Origin: Caulobacter rhizosphaerae | GTDB lineage: Bacteria > Pseudomonadota > Alphaproteobacteria > Caulobacterales > Caulobacteraceae | Assembly (NCBI RefSeq): GCF_010977555.1 | Contig: NZ_CP048815.1 | Span: 1,790,501 to 1,854,500, forward strand | Direction: 5' to 3' | DNA: 64,000 bases | Part shown: positions 17,374 through 27,300 of the stretch, in pieces | Layout of the letters: every line of letters starts with the position of its first letter | How positions within the stretch are numbered: the stretch's first letter is position 1 | Notes under the pieces: generated by a model | Told to the model about the DNA's origin: nothing | What the model saw: only the letters and a program-made list of their open reading frames with translations | The model's database searches: none | Program-made: the position numbers and the translations under genes

Positions 17374-18135
17374 CTAGAACGTGGTGCGGCCGCCGGAGGT
17401 GTCGAAGGTGGCGCCGGTGGTGAAGCTGCATTCCTCGGACGCCATGAAGCAGACCATGGCGGCGCTTTCGTGCACCTCGCCCAGGCGGCCCATGGGGATC
17501 TTGCCCTTCATGTACTCGACCTGGCTGGGGGGCAGCTGCTCCAGGATCGGGCTTTCGAAGGTGGCCGGGGTCAGGCTGTTGGCGATCACGCCCTGGGTGG
17601 CCAGTTCCTTGGCCAGGGACTTGGTCAGGCCGATCACCGCGGCTTTCGAGGCCGAATAGGCGCCGGCGTTGGGATTGCCTTCCTTGCCGGCCACCGAGGC
17701 GACGTTGACGATGCGGCCATAGCCGTTGGCCAGCATGAACGGGGCCACGGCCTTGCAGCAGTAGAAGACGCCGTTGACGTTGATGTCGAAGACCCGCTTC
17801 CAGCTGTCGGTGGGATAGTCGTGGACCGGAGCCGTCGCGCCGGTGATGCCGGCCGAGGCGACCAGCACGTCGATGCGGCCCAGGGCCTGGTGGGCGGCCT
17901 GGCCGGCGGCCAGGACCGCGGCCTCATCGGAGACGTCCAGGGCCACGGTGTGGGCCGCCCCGACCTCGGCGGCGGCGGCCTTCAGGCCCTCGGCGTCCAG
18001 GTCCCAGAGCGAGACCTGGCCGCCCTCGGCGACGATCCGCGCGGCCACGGCCTTGCCCAGGCCCGAGGCTCCGCCGGTGACCACCGCCGTGCGGCCGGAG
18101 AAGCGGCCAAGATAGGAATTGGCGTAGGCGCTCAC
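17374..18135 (-). CDS. SDR oxidoreductase, probable 2-keto-3-deoxy-L-rhamnonate 4-dehydrogenase
   Basis: A 253-residue short-chain dehydrogenase: AVVTGGASGLGKAVA is the cofactor loop, VASAGITG the NAG-like motif, and GAYSASKAAV gives the catalytic Tyr-x-x-x-Lys. In the oxidative L-rhamnose route (LRA5) such an enzyme oxidises C4 of 2-keto-3-deoxy-L-rhamnonate, making the diketo acid that the next enzyme splits. Substrate assignment rests on position between the FAH hydrolase and the lactonase. The GTG start overlaps the stop of the FAH gene by 4 bp. Confidence 0.83.
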   Translation of the reverse strand: MSAYANSYLGRFSGRTAVVTGGASGLGKAVAARIVAEGGQVSLWDLDAEGLKAAAAEVGAAHTVALDVSDEAAVLAAGQAAHQALGRIDVLVASAGITGATAPVHDYPTDSWKRVFDINVNGVFYCCKAVAPFMLANGYGRIVNVASVAGKEGNPNAGAYSASKAAVIGLTKSLAKELATQGVIANSLTPATFESPILEQLPPSQVEYMKGKIPMGRLGEVHESAAMVCFMASEECSFTTGATFDTSGGRTTF

Positions 18136-18995
18136 GCGACGCCTTCCTTGGTCCAGGCAATCACCGTCTGGCGCTGGGCGCCGAGCTTCTCGATGCCCAG
18201 CTCCATCACGTCACCGGCCTTTAGGAAGATCTTCTCGGGCTTCTGGCCCTCGCCGACGCCGGGCGGCGTGCCCGTCGTGAGAATGTCGCCCGGCTCCAGG
18301 GTGACGAAGCGGCTCATATAGGCGATCAGTTCGGCGACGCCGAAGATCATGGTCTTGGTGTTGCCGGTCTGCATACGCTTGCCGTTCAGGTCCAGCCACA
18401 TGTCCAGGTCCTGGCAGTCGCCGACCTCGTCCGAGGTGACCAGCCACGGGCCGACCGGACCGAAGGTGTCGCAGCCCTTGCCCTTGTCCCACTGCGAGCC
18501 CAGCTCCTTCTGGAAGGCGCGCTCGGAGACGTCGTTCACCAGCACGTAGCCGGCGACGTAGTCCAGGGCCTGCGCCTGCTCGACATAGCGGGCGCGCTTG
18601 CCGATCACCACGCCCAGCTCGACCTCCCAGTCACCCTTCAGGGCGTCCTTGGGCAGCATCACGTCGTCGTTCGGGCCGTTCAGGCACGAGGTCGCCTTGG
18701 TGAAGAAGATCGGCTCGGGCGGCGGCTCCAGGCCGGCCTCCTTGGCGTGGTCGGCGAAGTTCAGGCCGATGGCCAGGAACTTGCCGACGCTGCCCACCGG
18801 CACGCCGTAGCGGGGCGAGCCCTCGACCACCGGCAGGGTGGCCGGGTCGATAGCGGCCAGCTTGGCCAGGCCCTCGGGCGACAGCGCCGCGCCGGTGATG
18901 TCGGCCACGTGGCCCGACAGGTCGCGGATCTGGCCCTCGGCGTCGAGGAGACCGGGCTTTTCGGCGCCGCGCGGGCCGTAACGCAGGAGTTTCAT
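18132..18995 (-). CDS. FAH-family hydrolase, probable 2,4-diketo-3-deoxy-L-rhamnonate hydrolase
   Basis: A 287-residue fumarylacetoacetate hydrolase-fold enzyme: IGLNFADHAKEAG, EPIFFTKATSCLNGPNDDV, WEVELGVVIGKRARYV with metal-binding Glu residues, GYVLVNDVSERAFQ, and DILTTGTPPGVGEGQKP. In the LRA6 step it would cleave 2,4-diketo-3-deoxy-L-rhamnonate to pyruvate and L-lactate. This matches the L-lactate dehydrogenase gene encoded across the divergent promoter. It is coupled to the SDR gene by a 4-bp overlap. A fuconate-pathway role would use the same chemistry and cannot be fully ruled out. Confidence 0.85.
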   Translation of the reverse strand: MKLLRYGPRGAEKPGLLDAEGQIRDLSGHVADITGAALSPEGLAKLAAIDPATLPVVEGSPRYGVPVGSVGKFLAIGLNFADHAKEAGLEPPPEPIFFTKATSCLNGPNDDVMLPKDALKGDWEVELGVVIGKRARYVEQAQALDYVAGYVLVNDVSERAFQKELGSQWDKGKGCDTFGPVGPWLVTSDEVGDCQDLDMWLDLNGKRMQTGNTKTMIFGVAELIAYMSRFVTLEPGDILTTGTPPGVGEGQKPEKIFLKAGDVMELGIEKLGAQRQTVIAWTKEGVA

Positions 18996-19016
18996 GGCTC
19001 TAGTCTTTCGGGAGGA

Positions 19017-20195
19017 TCAGCGGGCGTAAGGCCGGTGCAGACCGACCTCGCGATTGAGTTCGACGCCGAAGCCGGGGGCGTCGGAGAGTTTCAGCTTGCC
19101 GTTCACCGGCACGGGCTCGCCGATCAGCTGCGGGTGGAACATCGGCACCACCTCGTCGGCCTTGGGGGCCATCATCAGGAACTCGGCGAACGGGCTGTTA
19201 TGGCGGGTGACCACGAAGTGGTAGCTGTAGACGCTCGACCCGTGCGGGATGCACAGCACGCCGCGGCTGTCGGCGAGGTTGGAGATCTTGACCAGTTCGG
19301 TCATGCCGCCGCACCAGCCGACGTCGGGCTGGATGATGTCGCAGCACTCCATCTCCAGCAGCATGCGGAAGCCCCAGCGGGTGGCCTCGTGCTCGCCGGT
19401 GGTGACCAGCATGCCCTTGGGGGCGTTCTTCTTCAGGTCGCGATAGCCCCAGTAGTCGTCGGGGCTCAGGGCTTCCTCGATCCATTTCAGGCCATACTCA
19501 TGGGCCTTGTGGGCCAGCTTGGTGGCGTAGTTCAGGTCCAGCGCCATCCAGCAGTCGAACATCAGCCAGAAGTCCTCGCCCGTGCGCTCGCGCATGGTGG
19601 CCAGTTCTTCGAGGTTCTTGCGCAGGCCTTCCTCGCCCTCGGCCGGGCCGTGGTGCAGGGGCATCTTGCCGCCGATGAAGCCCATCTTCTGGGCCAGGTC
19701 GGGCCGCGCGCCGGTGGCGTAGAAGGTCAGCTCGTCGCGGACCTTGCCGCCCAGCAGGTGATAGACCGGCTCGCCGCGCAGCTTGCCCAGCAGGTCCCAC
19801 AGCGCCAGGTCGACGCCGGACAGGGCGTTCACCACCAGGCCCTTGCGGCCGTAATACTGGGTGGAGAAGTACATCTGATCCCAGATCTTCTCGATCTCGG
19901 TGGGATCGCGGCCTTCGAGGAAGCGGGCCAGGTGCTTTTCGACGATGTAGGCGGCGGGCTCGCCGCCGGTGGTCACCGCGAAGCCGACCGTGCCGTCGGC
20001 GGCCTCGATCTCGACGACCAGGGTGCCCAGCACGTTGATGCCGAAGCTCTGGCGGCTCTGGCGGTATTCCGGATAGCGCGACATCGGCGTGGCGATGTGG
20101 TCGTCGATCCAGTGACCTTCACCCTGGTCGTGATAGTCGGCTCCGCCGCCGCGCACGACATAGGCTCGAACTTGCCGGATAAGGGGAAACGGCAT
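19017..20195 (-). CDS. rhmD: L-rhamnonate dehydratase (enolase superfamily)
   Basis: A 392-residue cytoplasmic enzyme. It shares long identical stretches with RhmD as I recall it: [81 protein letters not shown] with metal-binding Asp, TTGEHEATR and QPDVGWCGG, and the His-bearing [12 protein letters not shown]. It dehydrates L-rhamnonate to 2-keto-3-deoxy-L-rhamnonate. I start at the ATG at 20195 because the family begins just before IRQVRA; the frame extends upstream to a TTG at 20276 that looks unused. It is the first gene of the long minus-strand operon, divergent from the IclR gene. Confidence 0.92.
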   Translation of the reverse strand: MPFPLIRQVRAYVVRGGGADYHDQGEGHWIDDHIATPMSRYPEYRQSRQSFGINVLGTLVVEIEAADGTVGFAVTTGGEPAAYIVEKHLARFLEGRDPTEIEKIWDQMYFSTQYYGRKGLVVNALSGVDLALWDLLGKLRGEPVYHLLGGKVRDELTFYATGARPDLAQKMGFIGGKMPLHHGPAEGEEGLRKNLEELATMRERTGEDFWLMFDCWMALDLNYATKLAHKAHEYGLKWIEEALSPDDYWGYRDLKKNAPKGMLVTTGEHEATRWGFRMLLEMECCDIIQPDVGWCGGMTELVKISNLADSRGVLCIPHGSSVYSYHFVVTRHNSPFAEFLMMAPKADEVVPMFHPQLIGEPVPVNGKLKLSDAPGFGVELNREVGLHRPYAR

Positions 20196-20397
20196 GGGAA
20201 AAACCAGCTCCAGCCCAAGCACTTCCTGAAAGGAAGCGATCAACTTAAAGGAAGAGGAGGGCGTATCGTGAGGCAAAGGCCTTCGACATGCTTGGCGAGA
20301 CCTTCAAAGGTCGCGCCTACCTCCCCGGGACGTCGTATGACACGGTGGCGCGCCCTGACTTTCGGAGACCGGATCGTCGCCTTCGCCGCTTGCGCTA

Positions 20398-20417
20398 GGT
20401 ACCATATTATGAGAGAG
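20398..20417. promoter_or_regulatory. Candidate RG-I regulon operator, site A
   Basis: On the minus strand this reads TCTCATAATATGGTACC. It lies in the divergent region between rhmD and the IclR gene, 12 bp before the IclR ATG. Similar sequences occur upstream of the GH2 gene (24206-24229), the PL11/receptor pair (30972-30993), the esterase operon (38841-38856) and the second receptor (42820-42833). Confidence 0.45.
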
Positions 20418-20428
20418 AGTGCTACAAA

Positions 20429-21259
20429 ATGAAACGTGACGCGTCAAGGGGAGCCTCAGTGGCAGCCAAGGAAGACAGTTCCGGAGCCAAGGCGCCCAGC
20501 GGCAGCCAGACGCTGTTTCGGGGCCTGGACCTGCTCGACGTGGTCGCGGACTCGGGCACCATCGGCCTGCCCGCCCTGGCCCAGCGCCTGGGCCTGACCC
20601 GCAGCACGACTCACCGCCTGGCCACGGCCCTGGTCGAGCGCCGGCTGCTGGCCCAGACCCCGCGCGAAGGCTACAGCCTGGGCTCCAAGTTGCTGGAGCT
20701 GGGCTACCTGGCCGGCCAGCAGATGGACCTGCCGCGCCTGGCCCGCCCGCACCTGGAGAAGCTGTGGGAAGAGCTGGAGGACACCGTCCACCTGGGGGTG
20801 CTGGAAGACGACCGCGCCCACTATCTGGACAAGCTGACTGGCCGCCGCCGGATCAACATCAGCTCGCGCGTCGGCGACCGTCAGCCGATCCGCTCGACCG
20901 GCCTGGGCAAGGCCCTGGTGCTGGACGACACCGAGGAACGCTGGCGCGAACTCTATCGCAAGGAAGGCCCGCGCTCGGAGCACGGCCCCGACGAAGAGCA
21001 GTGGATCGCCTGGATGAAGGACTACGCCAAGCGCGGCGTGGCCTTCGACCTTGAGGAGAACGAGGACCGCATCCGCTGCGTGGCCGCCCCGATCCGCGGG
21101 CCCAGCGGCCAGATCGTCGCGGCGATCAGCGTCTCGGGCGCGGCGCAATACATGGACGACGACCGCATGTCGACGCTGACCGACGACGTGCGCAACTGCG
21201 CCAACGCCATCAGCGTCGAGCTGGGATGGAACGAGAAGCGGACGTCCGCCAAGCGATAG
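20429..21259 (+). CDS. IclR-family transcriptional regulator of the rhamnose / RG-I genes
   Basis: A 276-residue regulator. The N-terminal helix-turn-helix (about residues 28-90) reads FRGLDLLDVVADSG, LPALAQRLGLTRSTTHRLATALVERRLL. The C-terminal effector domain begins near SKLLELGYLAG and contains HLGVLEDDRAHYLDKLTG, STGLGKALVLDD and RIRCVAAPIRGPSGQIVAAISVSG. It is the first gene of the plus-strand unit that continues into rhamnose dehydrogenase (32 bp later) and is divergent from rhmD, so control of both is the natural reading. A rhamnose-pathway acid is the likely effector, by analogy with IclR regulators of sugar-acid pathways; this is not shown by the sequence. Confidence 0.9.
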   Translation: MKRDASRGASVAAKEDSSGAKAPSGSQTLFRGLDLLDVVADSGTIGLPALAQRLGLTRSTTHRLATALVERRLLAQTPREGYSLGSKLLELGYLAGQQMDLPRLARPHLEKLWEELEDTVHLGVLEDDRAHYLDKLTGRRRINISSRVGDRQPIRSTGLGKALVLDDTEERWRELYRKEGPRSEHGPDEEQWIAWMKDYAKRGVAFDLEENEDRIRCVAAPIRGPSGQIVAAISVSGAAQYMDDDRMSTLTDDVRNCANAISVELGWNEKRTSAKR

Positions 21260-21291
21260 GCGGTCTGTCCAAGCGTGAGAGTGGAGGAACG

Positions 21292-22053
21292 ATGCTTCTG
21301 AAGGACAAGGTGGTGCTGGTGACCGGCGCCTCGCAGGGGATCGGCAAGGCCGCCGCCATCGGCTGCGCCCGGCACGGCGCCGACGTGGCGATCAACTACC
21401 ACTCCGACGAGGCCGGTGCGGCCGACGCCGTCGCCCAGATCGAGGCCCTGGGCCGCCGCGCCATCGCCGTCAAGGGCGACGTGGCCCAGGTCGAGACGGC
21501 GACGTCCTTCGTACAGGCCGCCGTCGAGGCGTTCGGCAAGGTGGACGTCTTCGTCAACAACGCCGGCATCTGCCCGTTCCACGCCTTCCTCGACATGCCG
21601 CCCGAGGTCATGGAGCGGACCATGAAGGTCAACCTGTTCGGCGCCTATTACATGGTGCAGGCCGCGGCCAACCAGATGGTCAAGCAGGGCCAGGGCGGGG
21701 CGATCATCGCCGTCAGCTCGATCAGCGCCCTGGTCGGCGGCGGCATGCAGACCCACTACACCCCGACCAAGGCCGGCGTGCACAGCCTGATGCAGTCGAC
21801 GGCCATTGCGCTCGGCAAGTACGGCATCCGCTGCAACTCGGTGCTGCCGGGCACCATCGAGACGGCGATCAACAAGGAAGACCTGGCCGACGTGGCCAAG
21901 CGCGAATACATGGCCGGCCGCATTCCGCTGGGTCGCCTGGGCGAGCCCGACGACCTGGCCGGACCGATCGTCTTCCTGGCCTCGGACCTGGCCAAGTACG
22001 TGACCGGGGCGGCCCTGCTGGTCGACGGCGGCGCCTTCGTGAACCTGCAGTAG
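21292..22053 (+). CDS. L-rhamnose 1-dehydrogenase (SDR family)
   Basis: A 253-residue [18 protein letters not shown] is the cofactor loop, [36 protein letters not shown] with the catalytic Ser and Tyr, [12 protein letters not shown] with the Lys, and the C-terminal [17 protein letters not shown]. These blocks are nearly identical to Azotobacter L-rhamnose 1-dehydrogenase in my memory. It oxidises L-rhamnose to the lactone, step one of the pathway. The ATG at 21292 follows GGAGG by 7 bp; an upstream frame extension into the IclR gene is not used. The stop is 4 bp before the GTG of the lactate dehydrogenase gene. Confidence 0.9.
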   Translation: MLLKDKVVLVTGASQGIGKAAAIGCARHGADVAINYHSDEAGAADAVAQIEALGRRAIAVKGDVAQVETATSFVQAAVEAFGKVDVFVNNAGICPFHAFLDMPPEVMERTMKVNLFGAYYMVQAAANQMVKQGQGGAIIAVSSISALVGGGMQTHYTPTKAGVHSLMQSTAIALGKYGIRCNSVLPGTIETAINKEDLADVAKREYMAGRIPLGRLGEPDDLAGPIVFLASDLAKYVTGAALLVDGGAFVNLQ

Positions 22054-22057
22054 CGCC

Positions 22058-23200
22058 GTGATCGTCTCCTCCACCACCGACTTCCGCGAGGCGGCGCGGC
22101 GCAAGCTGCCGCGCTTCCTGTTCGACTATATCGACGGCGGCGCCTATGCCGAGCGGACCCTGGCTCGCAACGTCTCGGACCTAGCCGACCTGTCCCTGCG
22201 CCAGCGGGTGCTGAAGGACGTCTCGCAGGTCGATCTGTCGACCACCCTGTTCGGCCATTACCAGGCCCTGCCGGTCGCCCTGGCGCCGGTAGGGCTGACG
22301 GGCATGTACGCCCGCCGCGGCGAGTGCCAGGCGGCCAAGGCCGCGGCCGCCAAGGGCGTGCCGTTCTGCCTGTCGACCGTCTCGGTCTGCGACTTGGCCG
22401 AGGTGTCCAAGGCCAGCCCCGCGCCGATCTGGTTCCAGCTCTACGTGCTGCGCGACCGGGCCTTCATGCGCGACCTGCTGGCTAAGGCCGCCGACGCCGG
22501 GGCCACGGCCCTGGTGTTCACCGTCGACATGCCGGTGCCCGGCGCCCGCTACCGCGACGCCCATTCGGGCATGAGCGGTCCCAACGCCGCGGCGCGGCGC
22601 CTGGTGCAGGCGGTGTTCAAGCCGTCGTGGGCCTGGGACGTCGGCGTCATGGGCCGACCCCACACCCTGGGCAATGTCGCCCCGGTGCTGGGCGCCAATT
22701 CCGGCCTCGAGGACTTCATGGGCTGGCTGGGGGCCAATTTCGATCCCTCGATCCAGTGGAAGGATCTGGACTGGATCCGTGACCAATGGAAGGGCCCGCT
22801 GATCATCAAGGGCGTGCTGGATCCCGAGGACGCCAAGGCCGCCGCCGACATCGGCGCCGACGGCATCGTGGTCTCCAACCACGGCGGCCGGCAACTGGAC
22901 GGGGTCCTGTCCTCGGCCCGCGCCCTGCCCGACATCGCCGAGGCGGTGGGTGATCGCCTGACCGTGCTGGCCGACAGCGGCGTGCGCTCGGGTCTGGACG
23001 TTGTGCGGATGCTGGCCCTGGGCGCCAAGGGCGTGCTGCTGGGCCGGGCCTTCATCTACGCCCTGGCCGCGCGGGGCGGGCCGGGGGTCAGCCAGCTGCT
23101 GGACCTGATCGAGAAGGAGATGCGGGTGGCCATGGCCCTGACCGGTGTCAACAGCCTGGGCGAGATCGACCGCTCCATCCTGGCCAAGGTCGACCGGTGA
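22058..23200 (+). CDS. lldD: FMN-dependent L-lactate dehydrogenase
   Basis: A 380-residue flavoenzyme. It has [82 protein letters not shown] with the catalytic Lys, and [20 protein letters not shown] with the catalytic His. It matches E. coli LldD closely over its length. It oxidises L-lactate to pyruvate and passes electrons to the respiratory chain. The context is telling: cleavage of the diketo-rhamnonate intermediate yields L-lactate, so this gene completes rhamnose use. It starts with GTG, and its stop overlaps the next start by 4 bp. Confidence 0.93.
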   Translation: MIVSSTTDFREAARRKLPRFLFDYIDGGAYAERTLARNVSDLADLSLRQRVLKDVSQVDLSTTLFGHYQALPVALAPVGLTGMYARRGECQAAKAAAAKGVPFCLSTVSVCDLAEVSKASPAPIWFQLYVLRDRAFMRDLLAKAADAGATALVFTVDMPVPGARYRDAHSGMSGPNAAARRLVQAVFKPSWAWDVGVMGRPHTLGNVAPVLGANSGLEDFMGWLGANFDPSIQWKDLDWIRDQWKGPLIIKGVLDPEDAKAAADIGADGIVVSNHGGRQLDGVLSSARALPDIAEAVGDRLTVLADSGVRSGLDVVRMLALGAKGVLLGRAFIYALAARGGPGVSQLLDLIEKEMRVAMALTGVNSLGEIDRSILAKVDR

Positions 23201-24048
23201 GCGTCGCCGCGTTGGTCCTGGCCGCCGCCCTGGCGCTGGCCCAGGCCGCGCCCTCGGCGCCAGGCGCGCCCAGGCCCGATCTGACCGACGTGCCGCCGCC
23301 CGCGCCGATGGCCGCGCCGCTCGCCCGCATCCTGATCGCCAGCGACTCCACCGCCGCCAACTACGGGCCTTCCGCCTATCCGCAGATGGGCTGGGGCATG
23401 GTGCTGAAGTGCTCGCTGGATCCCCGCGTCGAGGTGGTGAACCTGGCGCGCGGCGGTCGCTCGACCAAGACCTTTATCGAAGAGGGGCTGTGGACGGGCC
23501 TGCTCGACAAGCTGAAGCCGGGCGACACCGTGCTGATCCAGTTCGGCCACAACGACGCCGATCGGGTGAAGATCGTCCGCTTCACCGACCCCAAGGGCGC
23601 CTATACCGACAACCTGACCCGCTTCGTCGCCGACGTGCGGGCCAAGGGCGGCCAGCCGGTGCTGATGACGCCGATCGCCAAGCACGTCTTCCTCGGCGAC
23701 CGGGTTCAGGAGACCCACGGCGCCTACGCCCAGGCGGTCCGTGACGTGGCCAGGGCCACGGGCGCGCCGCTGATCGACCTGGACGTTGACATGATGGGCG
23801 CCCAGCAGGCGCGGGGCGAGGCCGGGTCGCGCGGCTTCTATCTGATCTACACGCCGCAGGACGGCGTCGCCCGCTATCCGAACGGCAACACCGACACCAC
23901 CCACATCAACGAGGGCGGGGCGCGCTTGGCCGCCTCGCTGGTGGCTGGCCGCCTGGCGTTCTTGAAGCTGCCCGTCTCCACCTATGTCCATCCGGCCTCG
24001 ACCGGCGACCAGCCGATCCTCGGCGGTCCGCGCTGCCCGGGGCGGTAG
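23197..24048 (+). CDS. Exported SGNH acetylesterase, rhamnogalacturonan acetylesterase-like (CE12)
   Basis: A 283-residue protein with a hydrophobic N-terminus ending in Ala-rich sequence ([16 protein letters not shown]), probably a signal peptide. SGNH blocks are clear: [13 protein letters not shown] with the nucleophile Ser, [13 protein letters not shown] with Gly, [11 protein letters not shown] with Asn, and [12 protein letters not shown] with the Asp/His pair. This pattern is typical of CE12 esterases that remove acetyl groups from galacturonate in RG-I. The GTG start overlaps the lldD stop. A second, longer SGNH esterase is encoded at 37492-38760, so the locus has two with different architecture. 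Confidence 0.87.
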   Translation: MSVAALVLAAALALAQAAPSAPGAPRPDLTDVPPPAPMAAPLARILIASDSTAANYGPSAYPQMGWGMVLKCSLDPRVEVVNLARGGRSTKTFIEEGLWTGLLDKLKPGDTVLIQFGHNDADRVKIVRFTDPKGAYTDNLTRFVADVRAKGGQPVLMTPIAKHVFLGDRVQETHGAYAQAVRDVARATGAPLIDLDVDMMGAQQARGEAGSRGFYLIYTPQDGVARYPNGNTDTTHINEGGARLAASLVAGRLAFLKLPVSTYVHPASTGDQPILGGPRCPGR

Positions 24049-24193
24049 GGCCCCTCCGTTCGACCCGCTCATCCCGGCGAACGGCAAAAGAAAAGCGGAG
24101 CGCCTTGCGGCGCCCCGCTGGCCCGGATGGGGGGAAGAACGGGCGAGTCGTGTGTGAGGAGGAATGGACAGAAGTCCAAGACCTACGCCTGAC

Positions 24194-24210
24194 ATTCCAC
24201 AATGTGGAAT
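24194..24210. promoter_or_regulatory. 17-nt perfect palindrome, candidate operator
   Basis: ATTCCACAATGTGGAAT is a perfect odd palindrome centred on 24202, about 100 bp upstream of the GH2 ATG. Its TTCCA / TGGAA half-sites resemble IclR-type operators. It overlaps the site B motif at 24206-24229. Confidence 0.5.
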
Positions 24211-24229
24211 ATCATTCGATATAATGAGA
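24206..24229. promoter_or_regulatory. Candidate RG-I regulon operator, site B
   Basis: The minus strand reads TCTCATTATATCGAATG here, continuing into ATATTCC. It aligns with site C (TCTCAATATATGGAATT) and site A. A TATAAT hexamer on the plus strand (24220-24225) falls inside it and could be the GH2 promoter -10 element. Confidence 0.45.
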
Positions 24230-24307
24230 ATATCTTGACAGTCGACCGGGTGTCAAGCCACAGGTGGCGAAAGGCCTGAAGTGGCCTGGCCAATCGGAGG
24301 CAGATCG

Positions 24308-27300
24308 ATGCGGCGCATCCTTTCGGGGTTGATCATGCGCGGGCTGTGCGCCGCCCTGTGCCTTTCGGTGCTGCGGGCGAGCCCGGCCGCCGCCGCTTCC
24401 CGGATCGACAGGCCGTTCAACGATGGCTGGCGCCTGGCCACCGGCGAGATCGCCGGGGCTGAGCGGCCCGACTTCGACGACGCGGCCTGGAAGCCCGTCA
24501 CCCTGCCGCGCGCCTGGAACGAGGACGAGGCCTTCAAGGTCGACATCCACGACCTGAAAGGCGGGATCACCTGGTATCGCAAGCGCTTCGTCCTGCCGTC
24601 AGGCGTCGGACCGGCGGTCGGCGGCAAGGCCTTCCTTACTTTCGAGGGCGTGCGCCAGGCTGGCGACGTCTATGTCAACGGCGTCCTGGTCGGCGGCCAT
24701 GAGAACGGCGTCACGGCCTTCGGCGTCGACGCGACGAAGGCGCTCAAGCCGACTCCGTACGTCAACGTGGTGGCCGTGCGGGTCGACAGCGACTGGAAGT
24801 ACAAGGAGCGCGCCACGGGCAGCGGCTTCCAGTGGAACAACGACAATTTCAACGTCAATTACGGCGGGATCCACCGGGCGGTGCGGCTGGTCCTGACGGA
24901 TGGCCTGCACCAGACCCTGCCGCTGTATTCCAGCCTGGGCACGACCGGCGTCTATGTCTGGGCCGACGCGTTCGACATCAAGGGCGGGGGGGCGACGATC
25001 CACGCCGAGTCGCAGGTGCGCAACGCCTCCGACCGGCCGCGTACGTTCCGCTATCGCGTGACCCTCAAGGACGTCGACGGCAAGCCGGCCGGCGCGTTCG
25101 ATGGACCTACCGTCACCCTGGCCGCTGGCGAGACCCGGAGCGTCTCGGCCCAGGCGCCGTTGAAGGGCCTGAAGTTCTGGAGCTGGGGCTACGGCTATCT
25201 CTACGCGGTGACAACCGAACTGGTGGAGAACGGCGCCAGCGTCGACGCGGTCGTCACCCGCACGGGCTTTCGCAAGACGCAGTTCAGGAACGGGATGATC
25301 TTCCTCAACGGCCGGGTCATGCAGGTGCACGGCTACGCCCAGCGCACCAGCAATGAATGGCCGGCGCTGGGGACCGACATCCCGCCGTGGATCAGCGACT
25401 TCTCCAACGCCCTGATGGTCGAGAGCGGCGGCAACCTGGTGCGCTGGATGCACATCGCCCCGGCCGCCCAGGACGTCGAGTCGGCCGATCGCGTGGGCCT
25501 GCTCCAGGCCATGCCGGCCGGCGACGCCGAGAGCGACGTCACCGGCCGTCGCTGGGAGCAGCGGGTCGAGGTGATGCGCGACGCCATCGTCCGCTTCCGC
25601 AACAACCCCTCGATCCTGTTCTACGAGGGCGGCAACGAGAACATCAGCGACGCGCACATGGCCGAGCTGAAGGCGGTCCGCGACCAGTTCGACCCGCACG
25701 GCGGCCGCGCCATCGGCTCGCGCGAGATGCTGGCCAGCAAGGTGGCCGAGTACGGCGGCGAGATGCTGTACATCAACAAGAGCGGGACCAAGCCGGTCTG
25801 GGCCATGGAATATTCCCGCGACGAGGCGGCGCGGAAATTCCAGGACGACTTCACCCCGCCCTTCCACAAGGACAGTCCCGACTACAACCGCAACCAGGAC
25901 AGCCACGCCGCCGAGGACGTGCGCCGCTGGTTCGACTACTGGCGCGAACGGCCCGGCGGCGGCGACCGCGTCAGCTCGGGCGGGGTCAACATCATCTTCT
26001 CCGACAGCAACACCCACTTCCGCGGCGACAACAACTACCGCCGCAGCGGCGAGGTCGACGCCATGCGCCTGCCCAAGGAAGGCTTCTATGCTCACCAGGT
26101 GATGTGGGACGGCTGGGTCGACGTCGGGCGTCCGCGCAGCCACATCATCGGCCACTGGAACTACGCGCCGGGCGCGACCAAGGACGTGCTGGTGGTCTCC
26201 AGCGCCGACAGGGTCGAACTGCTGCTGAACGGCAAGTCTCTAGGCCAGGGCGTGAAGTCGGACGGCTTCCGTTTCACCTTCAAGACCGTGGCCTGGGCGC
26301 CAGGGACGCTGCGGGCGGTCGGCCGCGACGCCGCCGGCAAGGTCGTGTCGTCGGACGAGCGCGTCACCACCGGCCCGGCCGTGGCCCTGCGCCTGACGCC
26401 GCACGTGGGTCCGACCGGCTGGCGGGCCGACGCCGCCGACCTGGCTCTGGTCGATGTCGAGGCGGTGGACGTGGAAGGCCGGCGCGTGCCGACCGCCCTG
26501 GACCTGGTGAGTTTCGACGTCGTCGGCCCGGCCGAATGGCGCGGCGGCATCGCCCAGGGCGACTCCAAGGGCGGGGTCAAGCCGACGCAGGCCCCGGCCT
26601 CGCCCACGGGCGACGTCGTCACCGGCGCGCACACGGTCGACGGCGTGACCTCCTACGCCGGCGCTTCGCGCCGCGACGACAACTACATCCTCTCCCGGAC
26701 CCTGCCGGTCGAGGCGGGGATCAATCGCGTGGCCCTGCGATCCACCCTGGAGCCCGGCAAGGTCACGGTGACGGCGCGGGCCGAAGGGTTGAAGCCGGCG
26801 ACCGTGACGCTGGACGTCGCGCCGCCGCCGGCGGTCGAGCCGCTCCTGCCGGTCAGCCTGGCGCGGGGCCCGACGCCGACGACGCCTTCGTTCAAGGTCC
26901 GCCGCGTGGCCATCAGGCCGGTCGCCACGGTGGCTGGCTCCAACCAGGAAGCGGTCGGCCTGGCCGACGACGACGACGAGACGACCCACTGGGCTAGCGA
27001 CGGCCAGCTGGCCAACGCCTGGATCGAGTACCAGCTGGACAAGCCCCAGGTGGTCGACGAGGTGGTGCTGAAGCTGATCGGCTGGCGCCTGCGCTCGTAT
27101 CCGCTGCGCATCACCGTCGATGGCGTCGCCGTCTATGAGGGCGCGCCGGCCAAGAGCCTGGGCTATGTCACCCTGCCGCTGAAGCCGGTGAAGGGCCGCA
27201 GGCTGCGCATCGCCCTGACCGGCCCGACCGTCGACCGCGACGCGTTCGGCAAGATCGTCGAAATCACCGGCGCCAAGGCCGGCCTCGACACCGGCGCCGA

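Noticed and set aside
25357..26997. 546-codon frame inside the GH2 gene
   Set aside because: Same-strand shadow of a clear GH2 gene, with low-complexity Arg/Pro/Gly composition.
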